A stretch of 16,441 bases of DNA, from positions 1 through 16,441 of the forward strand of contig JAJDEL010000314.1 in the NCBI GenBank assembly GCA_029259835.1. Reading direction: 5' to 3'. Positions 8,147-15,282 of the stretch are shown here, in pieces. Position 1 is the stretch's first letter. Each line of letters opens with the position of its first letter. The translations under genes and the position numbers were made by a program. Under the pieces are notes generated by a model. That model ran no database searches. It was not told the DNA's origin and was given only the letters and a program-made list of their open reading frames with translations. This DNA is from Planctomicrobium sp. Its GTDB lineage: Bacteria; Planctomycetota; Planctomycetia; Planctomycetales; Planctomycetaceae.

Positions 8147-9106
8147 ATGAAACTTGCCAGCGTTTTGACTCCTCTCTCTACAGAAAACATGCGGCTTGCC
8201 GTTCAGTGTGGGGTGGAAGGTGTGGTGACTCGTTATCCTGGTCCGACACTGGATGACTTACTGCAAGTGAAGCAGCAGATTGAAAATCAGGGTTTGCAGT
8301 TATTCGCGGTCGAAGGGTACTTGCCGATTGAGAAAATCAAAACCGGCACCGACGATGATGGCAGCGAATTACAAGCGATGAAGGAACTCATCGGGCATCT
8401 GGGGACGGCCGGTGTTCCGCTGCTTTGTTACAACTTCATGGCAGGCACCGACTGGGTGCGCACGCAAGTCGACGCACCCGAACGTGGGGGAGCTAAGGTC
8501 ACAGCGTTTGAATTGAAAGATGCTCGGCAGGCGGTTTCACTGAGTTCTCCCAGCGAAGTCATCACATCAACACCCATTCAAGCGGATGAACTCTGGGTGA
8601 ACCTTGAACGTTTTTTGAAAGAAGTGATTCCAGTTGCGGAAGCCGCAGGAGTCACCTTGGTAATGCACCCTGATGATCCGCCACTGACGGAGTTCAATGG
8701 TAAAGCACGCATTATGAATTCAGTGGAGGCATTCGAGCGGCTGGTCTCGTTGGTTCCAAGTGATAGGAACGCGATTTGTTTTTGCCAAGGAACGTTCGCC
8801 ACGATGGGAGTCGATATTCCACAAACGATTCGTCGACTGGGGAAACACATTCAATATGTCCACTTCCGTGACGTTCGGGGGACGGCAGATTCGTTCGCGG
8901 AAACGTTTCACGACAACGGTCCGACGGATATGGCTGCCGCAATACGCGCGCTCAAAGATGTCGCTTTCACTGGCCCGATTCGACCAGACCACGTTCCGCA
9001 ACTGGATGGCGAAGATGACGGCGAACCAGGCTACACAATGCTTGGAAGGCTGTTCGCTTATGGTTATATTCGTGGACTACTGCACGGAACGGACAGTGTT
9101 GAATGA
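8147..9106 (+). CDS. uxuA: Mannonate dehydratase (UxuA family)
   Basis: The protein has 319 residues and a TIM-barrel layout. It should dehydrate D-mannonate to 2-keto-3-deoxy-D-gluconate in the cytoplasm, a step of hexuronate breakdown. Family motifs are VMHPDDPP (H174, D176), CFCQGTFATMGVD (C213), YVHFRDVRG (H239, D242), ETFHDNGPTDM and the C-terminal RPDHVPQLDGE ... GYTMLGRLFAYGYIRGL. These supply the metal-binding His/Cys/Asp set of UxuA. It is shorter than the E. coli enzyme (394), as are many non-enteric members. The frame stays open to a GTG at 8102, but the family-like N-terminus MKLASVLTPL starts at 8147. Neither start has a clear Shine-Dalgarno sequence. The next gene follows after 32 bp. 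A relative with another aldonate substrate is possible. Confidence 0.85.
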   Translation: MKLASVLTPLSTENMRLAVQCGVEGVVTRYPGPTLDDLLQVKQQIENQGLQLFAVEGYLPIEKIKTGTDDDGSELQAMKELIGHLGTAGVPLLCYNFMAGTDWVRTQVDAPERGGAKVTAFELKDARQAVSLSSPSEVITSTPIQADELWVNLERFLKEVIPVAEAAGVTLVMHPDDPPLTEFNGKARIMNSVEAFERLVSLVPSDRNAICFCQGTFATMGVDIPQTIRRLGKHIQYVHFRDVRGTADSFAETFHDNGPTDMAAAIRALKDVAFTGPIRPDHVPQLDGEDDGEPGYTMLGRLFAYGYIRGLLHGTDSVE

Positions 9107-9138
9107 AGTTGCTACGAACGCCTTTCGAGAAAAAATGA

Positions 9139-10362
9139 ATGCCAAAGATTACTGCGATTGAAACCGTCATTCCTTCGGACATTATGCCGAATTTGATTCT
9201 GCTCCGTATTCATACGGAAGATGGGCTGATTGGCTGCGGCGAGACTTATTACACGCCACATGCCATTGAAGCGTTGGTTCACGACTGGATGGCGGAGCGA
9301 CTCATCGGTGCTGAGGCGACCGACATCGAAGCACATTGGCGATTCCTTTACGAACGCTGTACCGCGTTCGGCGCGCCAGGTGCCGAAATGCGAGCACTTT
9401 CGGCAATCGATGTCGCGCTCTGGGATATCCTCGGACAAGTCTGCGGACAGCCGGTTTGGAAATTACTCGGAGGTGCAGTCCAGCCACGTGTGCGGATCTA
9501 TAATACGTGTGGTGGTCCCGGTTATGGCGCAATCAAACAAGCTTCGTCAAATACGGAAAAGCATCCCGGTTGGCCTGGGTATGGTGATGAAGGAGAACCG
9601 GGACCGCTGCAAGATAACTGGTCTTCGATTCATGCCGCTGGTGACCTTGCTGAGGAACTCGTCGCCGAAGGCATCGCTGGGATGAAGGTCTGGCCCTTCG
9701 ACCGCTATGTGCATCGCGATGGGGGCTTGTACCTTTCCGCTGCAGATGTTGAAGAAGGGATGAAGCCACTGCGAGAAATTCGCGAGCGCGTTGGCGACAA
9801 GATTGAAATCATGATCGAAGGCCACGCTTTTTTTCAACTTGCCGCTGCATTAAGACTCGCGGACGCTTTGAAAGAAATTCGCCCGCTCTGGCTGGAAGAT
9901 GTCCTGCGAGTCGACAACGTGAACACGCTCGCCGACTTTCGTCGTCAGTCCGGAGTGCCTATCGCCGCGACAGAAATGTTGCTGGGGCGAACGGCGTATC
10001 TCTCTCTACTGAACGCTGGCGCCGCCGATTATGTGATGGTCGACCCGACCTGGGCAGGTGGGATCAGTGAGACACGACGAATCATTGAACTCGCTCAGGC
10101 CTACAACGTGCCAGCCACAATGCACGATTGCACCGGCCCGCTGACACTCTATGCCGGGTTGCATTGTGCAGGAGCTTCCTCGAATGTGGTCTTTCAAGAA
10201 ACAGTCCGGGCACACATCCGCACATTTTACGAGCGACTCATTGACCGCCAACCGATCATCGAAAATGGTCGGTTGCTGCTTCCTTCCGACCCCGGTTTAG
10301 GCACAACACTGCTGCCAGAGTTGTTTCAACCTGGACAAAGTCGATACCGCCGAACCGAATAG
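9139..10362 (+). CDS. Enolase-superfamily sugar-acid dehydratase (mandelate racemase/MLE type)
   Basis: This 407-residue cytoplasmic enzyme has the N-terminal capping domain (ITAIETVIP ... NLILLRIHTEDGLIGCGETYY) and an (alpha/beta) barrel. Likely metal ligands are E227 (MIEGHA), E253 (WLED) and E279 (IAATEM). Possible acid/base residues are K183 in KVWPFD, H229 two residues after E227, and H329 in TMHDCTGPLTLYAGLHCA. The E-x-H pattern and the late His resemble galactonate and mannonate dehydratases (GalD/RspA types) more than the KxK of true mandelate racemases. The expected reaction is dehydration of an aldonate to a 2-keto-3-deoxy acid. Exact substrate unknown. GAGA sits 8 bases before the ATG. 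The gene lies 32 bp after uxuA and 12 bp before the MFS gene, so one operon. Confidence 0.85.
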   Translation: MPKITAIETVIPSDIMPNLILLRIHTEDGLIGCGETYYTPHAIEALVHDWMAERLIGAEATDIEAHWRFLYERCTAFGAPGAEMRALSAIDVALWDILGQVCGQPVWKLLGGAVQPRVRIYNTCGGPGYGAIKQASSNTEKHPGWPGYGDEGEPGPLQDNWSSIHAAGDLAEELVAEGIAGMKVWPFDRYVHRDGGLYLSAADVEEGMKPLREIRERVGDKIEIMIEGHAFFQLAAALRLADALKEIRPLWLEDVLRVDNVNTLADFRRQSGVPIAATEMLLGRTAYLSLLNAGAADYVMVDPTWAGGISETRRIIELAQAYNVPATMHDCTGPLTLYAGLHCAGASSNVVFQETVRAHIRTFYERLIDRQPIIENGRLLLPSDPGLGTTLLPELFQPGQSRYRRTE

Positions 10363-10374
10363 ATCGTTTCCTTT

Positions 10375-11643
10375 ATGCCTACCAATGTTCGCTATCACAT
10401 CATGGGAGCAACGACGCTCACGTCGGTGTTGCTGTACCTCGACCGAATTTGCATCGCCGAAATTGCGAAGCTGGATGACTTCAAGGATACGCTCAGTCTT
10501 TCTGAAAAACAGACTGGGATGATTCTTTCTGCTTTCTTTCTTGCGTACGCATTAGGACAAGTCCCGGCTGGCTGGCTTTCAGATCGCTTCGGGGCGAGGA
10601 AGATGTTGCCGATCTATATCGCTGTTTGGTCGTTGTGCACGATGCTCACCGGACTCGCCAACGGTTTTTTGATGTTGATCATCGCTCGGCTCATGTTTGG
10701 CATGGCTCAGGCGGGATGTTATCCCACGGCGAGCAGTCTGATCAAACGCTGGATGCCGTTGCCTGCTCGTGGAACCGCCAGCAGCATCGTTGCTTTTGGA
10801 GGTCGTTTGGGAGGAGCCGCCGCGCCGCTGCTCACCGCGTGGTTGTTAAGGGATTATCTCTCTTGGCGCTGGGTGCTGGGACTCTATGGCTTATCTGGTT
10901 TTTTCGTGGCATTTCACTTCTGGCGAGTCTTCCGCGATACGCCTGCCGAGCACCCGCAAAGCAACGACGCGGAACGTGAATGGATACTTGCCCATGATGT
11001 TGATGAGGACGATTCTGGCCCTCCGGAGCGACCACCGGTGTTACTGCTGATCCAAAGCCCCACGATGTGGTTGATGTGTGCGCTGCAATTTGGAATCAAC
11101 ATTGGCTGGGTTTTTCTGGTGACGTGGCTGCCGACTTATCTCAAAGAGGTCAAGCAGGTCGATCCAACAATCGGCGGATTCATGTCGACGATTGTTCTCG
11201 TCGCGGGAATCGTTGGAATGTTGTGTGGCGGTCCACTGGCTGATTTTGCCACGAAGCGACTCGGGAATCGCTGGGGACGTTCACTCCCATTGGTGGTCTG
11301 TTACAGCATCGCCATCGCAGCTTATCTGTCGTGCTTATACCTGGAGTCTGCCTGGGCATTCATCGCAGCCGCCTCGGTAGTTGCGTTTATGACAGACATG
11401 AGCGTGCCGTCAATCTGGGCTTACATGCAAGACGTTGGCGGAAAAAACACTGCAGCGGTGTTCGGTTGGGGCAACATGTGGGGGAATTTCGGAGCCGCGA
11501 CGACACCTTTGCTTGTTCCCATCGTTCTCGAACGCTGGGACACGAACGGCGATTGGCACGAAGCGTTTTTACTGTTCTCCGCTGGTTATGTCGTCGCCGC
11601 CCTCGCTGCCCTAGGAATCAATGCGAATCGCAAGATCGGTTGA
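10375..11643 (+). CDS. MFS transporter, anion:cation symporter (ACS) type
   Basis: The product is a 422-residue inner-membrane protein with about 12 spans. LYLDRICIAE in the first span and AGWLSDRFGARKM after the second (motif A) are typical of the major facilitator superfamily. YPTASSLIKRWMPLPARGTASSIVAFGGRLGGAAAP matches the ACS group, which takes up hexuronates, glucarate, galactonate and similar acids with protons. That fits the two acid-sugar dehydratases upstream. No Shine-Dalgarno sequence is visible before the ATG, but the upstream stop is only 12 bp away, so re-initiation could serve. It is the last gene of the operon and the second uptake system in it, suggesting two substrates or an import and intermediate pair. 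Confidence 0.88.
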   Translation: MPTNVRYHIMGATTLTSVLLYLDRICIAEIAKLDDFKDTLSLSEKQTGMILSAFFLAYALGQVPAGWLSDRFGARKMLPIYIAVWSLCTMLTGLANGFLMLIIARLMFGMAQAGCYPTASSLIKRWMPLPARGTASSIVAFGGRLGGAAAPLLTAWLLRDYLSWRWVLGLYGLSGFFVAFHFWRVFRDTPAEHPQSNDAEREWILAHDVDEDDSGPPERPPVLLLIQSPTMWLMCALQFGINIGWVFLVTWLPTYLKEVKQVDPTIGGFMSTIVLVAGIVGMLCGGPLADFATKRLGNRWGRSLPLVVCYSIAIAAYLSCLYLESAWAFIAAASVVAFMTDMSVPSIWAYMQDVGGKNTAAVFGWGNMWGNFGAATTPLLVPIVLERWDTNGDWHEAFLLFSAGYVVAALAALGINANRKIG

Positions 11644-11656
11644 AGAGTGGGCAGGA

Positions 11657-11681
11657 GAAAGGGCTTTAAGCAAGCTCTTTC
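11657..11681. terminator. Hairpin between convergent genes, possible bidirectional terminator
   Basis: GAAAGGGCTT and AAGCTCTTTC form a 10-bp stem with one G-U pair and a five-base loop. It fills the 40-bp gap between the MFS and mlrC-like stop codons. The right arm ends in CTCTTT and the left arm gives a short U-tract on the other strand. Confidence 0.45.
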
Positions 11682-11683
11682 CG

Positions 11684-13162
11684 TTACGGAAACGTGGTAT
11701 CCTGCTCGAACGGGAACATTGGTCGGCGACGGTGCTGGTAACTCAGTCGGGTCATGTCTGCACAGGTGGAGCCTTTTGTATTCACGCGGATGAATGTCTC
11801 GCAGACGTCTCGATAGGCTGCAATGGGGGCGTTGACACCTTTGGCAACAAGAATTCGAAATCCCTCTGGGTCGAGTCCGCAACTGATGAGTTGTTGCAGA
11901 CTGAACGGAACCATCCGTAGTGAGGTGAGCATGAGCGTGAGACCGCTGCCGGTTTCGCAAATCGCAGTTCGACCTTGATCGAATTCCGTGATGCCACCAT
12001 GTCGCGGCAACGGTTCGCGAAACTTGCCGTCGTGCAGGGATCTGATCGTGACTTCAATCTCCATTGGTGATCCGTGAAGTTCGTCCGTCTTTCCGCCGAT
12101 GCTTATTTTTAATCGTGAACCGACGTCGGCCTGCTCACAAATTGCAACCGCTTCTGGATCGTAGAGGCAACCGAATGCGGGGCCTATACATTTCGAGTGA
12201 ATCGCTGAGAGAAGCTCAGTTCCGTCGGCTGATGAACCACCACCGACGTTGTCTCCCATATCCAACAGGCAGATTCGTTCCGCTGATCCTTCGCATTGTT
12301 TCAGTGCTTCTGAAACGGAAGTGAATTCGCTGCTGAAATTGTGTCGCATGTCCCACATTTTTTCTGCGAGGTCTTGAGACAATTGATCCGCTAGCTGCTT
12401 GTTCTTGTTTGTGACCACTATGACAGCAGACCCCATCTCTGCGACATCGGCGTATGGAAATCCGAGCAGAATGCTGTTCGAGAGGACGCCATCGATCTGC
12501 AATTGAGCGTCAGCAGTTTTGTAAAGCGGTTGCAGATGCGGTTCTTCCGTGCATTGACGTTCGATGCTGATTGCCATTGGTGGAAAGACTGCGGACATCG
12601 TGGGTGTAATTTCGTGTCTCACCGTTCGGACCATTAAGTTCGCTGCTTCAATGCCTCGCTCCCGCTGATCGAGATGAGGGTTTGTTCGGTAGCTAATCAG
12701 TGCGTCGCAGCTTTCGACCATCAAAGAGGAAAGATTTGCATGGGCATCGAGTGTGCCGATAATGGGCAACTCTGGACCAACTGCGGTTCGCAGTTCGCTG
12801 AGCCAGTAGCCATCGGCATCAGGATGTTGTTCACTCACAGTCGCACCATGCGGAGCAACGAGAATTCCATCGAGCGGTCCACTGTTGTGAACAGTTTCCA
12901 GCAATTGGGCGACGAGAACTTCAAAATCTCGCGCCGGAATCGTGCCGGATGGCAACGCTCTGGCGGCGAACAGTGGAACTGCTTCAACATCGGCAGCAGC
13001 AAGACCACCAAAAAAACCACCGACTTCGTGGTGAGCCTCGGACAATGCTTCCCTTATCGACTCGCCAGTCAACAATAAGTTCTGCCGAAACGAATCGACC
13101 GTCGTCGGTTGACGCGAGAATGTATTCGATTCATGCAGGAACGCAATAATCCCGATTCGCAT
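11684..13162 (-). CDS. M81/MlrC-family metallohydrolase (microcystinase C-like)
   Basis: The protein has 492 residues, normal for the MlrC family. Motifs in order are the N-terminal RIGIIAFLHESNTF (H10, E11), APHGATVSE at about 104-111, GTLDAHAN with D139 and H141, YRTNPHLDQRERG with H163, LLDMGDNVGGGSSADGT at about 300-315, and the C-terminal RPMFPFE at 480-486. D139, H141 and H163 are the probable zinc ligands. MlrC cleaves linear peptides from microcystin breakdown in Sphingomonas, but most relatives lie in catabolic clusters with amidohydrolases and transporters, where their substrates are unknown. Here it faces a sugar-acid operon, so a role on a small amide or lactam is more likely than toxin breakdown. 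The ATG at 13162 has no clear Shine-Dalgarno sequence. No signal peptide is seen. An RraA-like relic lies just beyond its 5' end, on the other strand. Confidence 0.87.
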   Translation of the reverse strand: MRIGIIAFLHESNTFSRQPTTVDSFRQNLLLTGESIREALSEAHHEVGGFFGGLAAADVEAVPLFAARALPSGTIPARDFEVLVAQLLETVHNSGPLDGILVAPHGATVSEQHPDADGYWLSELRTAVGPELPIIGTLDAHANLSSLMVESCDALISYRTNPHLDQRERGIEAANLMVRTVRHEITPTMSAVFPPMAISIERQCTEEPHLQPLYKTADAQLQIDGVLSNSILLGFPYADVAEMGSAVIVVTNKNKQLADQLSQDLAEKMWDMRHNFSSEFTSVSEALKQCEGSAERICLLDMGDNVGGGSSADGTELLSAIHSKCIGPAFGCLYDPEAVAICEQADVGSRLKISIGGKTDELHGSPMEIEVTIRSLHDGKFREPLPRHGGITEFDQGRTAICETGSGLTLMLTSLRMVPFSLQQLISCGLDPEGFRILVAKGVNAPIAAYRDVCETFIRVNTKGSTCADMTRLSYQHRRRPMFPFEQDTTFP

Positions 13163-13353
13163 GGTTGTCGACTTGTGTAATTTTGAAATGATTGTTTCTC
13201 ACGAATTGAACTGTTCCCACAGTCGAACAGAAGAAAACGGAGGAGTCAAGAACGCGAGTCACCTCTGAAGTGAATCGAGTGTCGCTGTACTCTCACAATC
13301 CTTTTGCTGCGTTCATAGAGAGAGCAACGATCGAATGAGATGAATGGCAGGTG
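13163..13353. other. Intergenic region 5' of the mlrC-like gene
   Basis: It should hold the mlrC-like promoter on the minus strand and the former promoter of the RraA-like relic on the plus strand. I see no small gene, no strong hairpin and no clear promoter boxes. Confidence 0.4.
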
Positions 13354-13640
13354 ATGACTACTCCACCAGATCAGATCTCGCTTAAGCAAATTCGCGACTA
13401 CCTTTATTCAGCAGTGATTAGTGATACGCTGGATGCAACAGAATATTGAGAGCAGTCTCCGCTCGTTTCGCTGTTCCAACGCATCTGTGACACGATGATC
13501 GTCGATCGACGTCGCTGGTGGGACAATGCGATTCGGCAATTTTTATGCTTCTTATCGCATGTGTGACACGCGTGTCACACATATTGTGAAGTAGAGCGAT
13601 TTCGGGAAGATAAACCAGAATTTTCCGGAGAACCCGTTAC
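13354..13640 (+). pseudogene. Decayed RraA-like (4-hydroxy-4-methyl-2-oxoglutarate aldolase family) gene
   Basis: From ATG 13354 a frame reads 31 codons to TGA at 13447. Its core IRDYLYSAVISDTLDA closely resembles the RraA-like start, where 'LYSAV.SDaLDalGy' is usual. Reading through the stop gives EQSPLVSL, matching the 'rnQSPrVPL' that follows in the family. Then homology jumps: from 13505, one frame over, AGGTMRFGNFYASYRMCDTRVTHIV resembles the later part of the protein (GG-x-RD region, then a YR-x-CDTRG-type segment), ending at TAG 13592, with traces such as SDFGK beyond. About 90-100 codons between these parts are missing. RraA-like proteins include aldolases and often sit beside MlrC, creatininase and enolase-superfamily genes in catabolic loci. 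The relic is divergent from the mlrC-like gene. The homology is by recognition, not by search; the 3' limit is approximate. Confidence 0.6.
13559..13582. promoter_or_regulatory. Perfect 24-bp palindrome, possible operator
   Basis: ATGTGTGACACG is followed directly by its exact reverse complement, with no spacer. It contains TGTGA and TCACA separated by 8 bases, while CRP/FNR-type sites have 6. It lies 171 bp before the start of the secreted barrel gene. It also falls inside the RraA-like relic, where it spells codons for MCDTRVTH, so the symmetry may partly be chance. Confidence 0.35.
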
Positions 13641-13753
13641 AACCGTACATGTCGAAAAACTGTCATTATCGATAAAAGGTCATGACGATTCCCAGTGCAG
13701 TGCTTTGCAACATTAAGTCATTTGTGAAATGGAATGGACTCGGGAGATCAAGG

Positions 13754-14737
13754 ATGAAGACCTGTATTCAAGCGTTAAGCTGCTTATTGCTTTGTGGAAT
13801 TGCGCAAGCGGGAAATGATTGCGTTGGCCCAACTGCTGGCTGCGATGCGTACTCGACAGAGGAGGCTTGTGAAAGTTTGGCGTGTTTTGATGGAGCATTT
13901 TCTTGTGACAGTTTGCTCGCAGGAGTCCTCGACTCGCAGGGTTTGATCCAGAAAAGCGACCACAGCTTTGATGAGTTCATCAGCCCGATGACAAACCCAG
14001 TCTTTTTCGAAGATCCACGGACGCTGACAGAAGCACGCTTTATCTTCATCAATCATTCGGTTCCGAACAATCTTACTGGTGGAGATGTTCAGCTGTATGC
14101 TCTTCAAATCCGAGCAGCTTTGACGGAAAATCTCTCTTTAATTGCAGCGAAAGATGGATTCATAGTTTCTGACAATGACCTGATTGACGATGGTTGGGCG
14201 GACGTTTCAGCCGGATTGAAGTACAATGTCTTTAAAGATGCTGGTACTCAGTCAATTCTCAGCGTCGGAGCATCTTTCGATGCTCCGATTGGCAGTACAC
14301 GGTCTCTGCAAGGGAACGGGGATGGTGAGTTTCACATCTTCGCATCGGCTGGGACCGAGATCTTCGAAGACTGGCACTACGTGACTGGTTCTGGATTTCG
14401 TCTCCCTTCGAACAGAAATGAAGAAAGTCAGGTTTGGTATTGGTCGAACCACCTCGATTACCAAATTGCGGAGACAGGCTTCTACTTACTGGGAGAGACG
14501 AATTGGTATCATTGGATGCGGTCAGGGTCTTCTTTTCCGGTTCCTGTCGAAGGTGGAGACCTTTTCAATCTTGGAGCAGTTGGTGTTGCTGGCAACGATA
14601 TTGTGACTGGTGCGATTGGTGTGAAGTGTAAGCCATCAGCGAACATGGAACTTGGTATTGCCTGGGAATTGCCACTTACGGACCGTCGCGATGTTCTTGA
14701 TGATCGGCTCACATTCGATTGGATCATCCGGTACTAA
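13754..14737 (+). CDS. Secreted protein, probable outer-membrane beta-barrel
   Basis: The product has 327 residues with a signal peptide, MKTCIQALSCLLLCGIAQAG, cleaved near AQA-GN. The mature N-terminus is rich in cysteine (six Cys within about 30 residues: C23, C30, C39, C44, C51 and neighbours), then a linker. From about residue 90 there are repeated alternating hydrophobic/polar strands, such as VQLYALQIRAAL, ADVSAGLKYNVF, GEFHIFASAGTEIF and TGFYLLGETNWYHW, with short polar turns. The chain ends in FDWIIRY, a terminal aromatic residue typical of outer-membrane barrels. I recognise no specific family. The frame extends up to 13682, but ATG 13754 has GGGAG 7 bases upstream and begins the signal peptide, so I chose it. 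It ends before a strong terminator, so it is probably a single-gene unit. Confidence 0.8.
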   Translation: MKTCIQALSCLLLCGIAQAGNDCVGPTAGCDAYSTEEACESLACFDGAFSCDSLLAGVLDSQGLIQKSDHSFDEFISPMTNPVFFEDPRTLTEARFIFINHSVPNNLTGGDVQLYALQIRAALTENLSLIAAKDGFIVSDNDLIDDGWADVSAGLKYNVFKDAGTQSILSVGASFDAPIGSTRSLQGNGDGEFHIFASAGTEIFEDWHYVTGSGFRLPSNRNEESQVWYWSNHLDYQIAETGFYLLGETNWYHWMRSGSSFPVPVEGGDLFNLGAVGVAGNDIVTGAIGVKCKPSANMELGIAWELPLTDRRDVLDDRLTFDWIIRY

Positions 14738-14775
14738 GGAACTGCGCGAGAATAAAGTGCTGCTGTGTTCACAGC

Positions 14776-14810
14776 AAAAAGCCCGACATTTCAGAAATGC
14801 CGGGCTTTTT
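14776..14810 (+). terminator. Strong intrinsic terminator
   Basis: AAAAAGCCCGACATTTC pairs with GAAATGCCGGGCTTTTT, giving a 17-bp stem with one mismatch and a very small loop, ending in a T-run. It lies about 40 bp after the barrel gene stop. The A-run on the left arm would also allow termination on the minus strand. Confidence 0.93.
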
Positions 14811-14930
14811 GTTCGGCAACTTGATTTCACGTGATTCCTAACGGGGCAAAGTCGAAAATTACCCGTTCACCACATCGGAGTCGGAGGTTTTGGCTGAAAG
14901 AATGTAAGGCACCGTTTCCCCACCTGTGAC

Positions 14931-14952
14931 CAGTGTGCGTTTTCGCACACTG
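14931..14952. promoter_or_regulatory. Perfect hairpin with TTTT loop
   Basis: CAGTGTGCG and CGCACACTG form a 9-bp stem around TTTT. No T-run follows on the plus strand, so it is more likely an operator or RNA structure than a terminator. Confidence 0.4.
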
Positions 14953-15040
14953 ATTTCGTGCATTTGCGATATTTCAGCGTGCGGATGTCGTACCCTGAGA
15001 TCGGTGGGAACTGTTTTATACCGCTCTTTTGTTCTCTATC

Positions 15041-15064
15041 AGGTCAAGCAGTCAGGCTTGACCT
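15041..15064. promoter_or_regulatory. Perfect 9-bp inverted repeat
   Basis: AGGTCAAGC and GCTTGACCT flank a six-base spacer, AGTCAG. There is no downstream T-run. It could be an operator or a leader RNA stem for the cytochrome gene about 220 bp away. Confidence 0.4.
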
Positions 15065-15282
15065 CGGGCTGGCATCTTCTTTGCTAATCGGCGACTCGCG
15101 TATCCATGGTAAATACAGTTCGAGTTGTGTATTTATTGCAGGGTCACGTTTGTGTTGGCGTACACATTCTTTCTATTACCCAGCAACTACTAAGTTTGTG
15201 AGCATTGATGTTCACATGAGTGGAAGAGAAGGGGTGTTCTTTTCGAAATGAATTTGAAAGATTGGCGAGTGTGTTGAGTTCA

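Larger units (their letters stand above)
14811..15282. other. Non-coding region with hairpins upstream of the cytochrome gene
   Basis: This stretch of about 470 bp has no convincing gene. A 97-codon frame at 14958-15251 lacks a ribosome binding site and domain-like sequence. Two perfect hairpins stand out at 14931 and 15041 (listed separately). A weaker AAATACA/TGTATTT pair lies at 15111-15134. It should contain the promoter of the cytochrome gene and may be a long leader or a small RNA locus. Confidence 0.4.

Noticed and set aside
11684..13162. True microcystin degradation (mlrC of an mlrABCD cluster)
   Set aside because: No mlrA, mlrB or mlrD gene is present; MlrC relatives are common in unrelated catabolic loci.
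14958..15251. A 97-codon open frame upstream of the cytochrome gene
   Set aside because: No ribosome binding site, low-complexity random-looking translation, and it runs through two perfect hairpins and overlaps the cytochrome leader.
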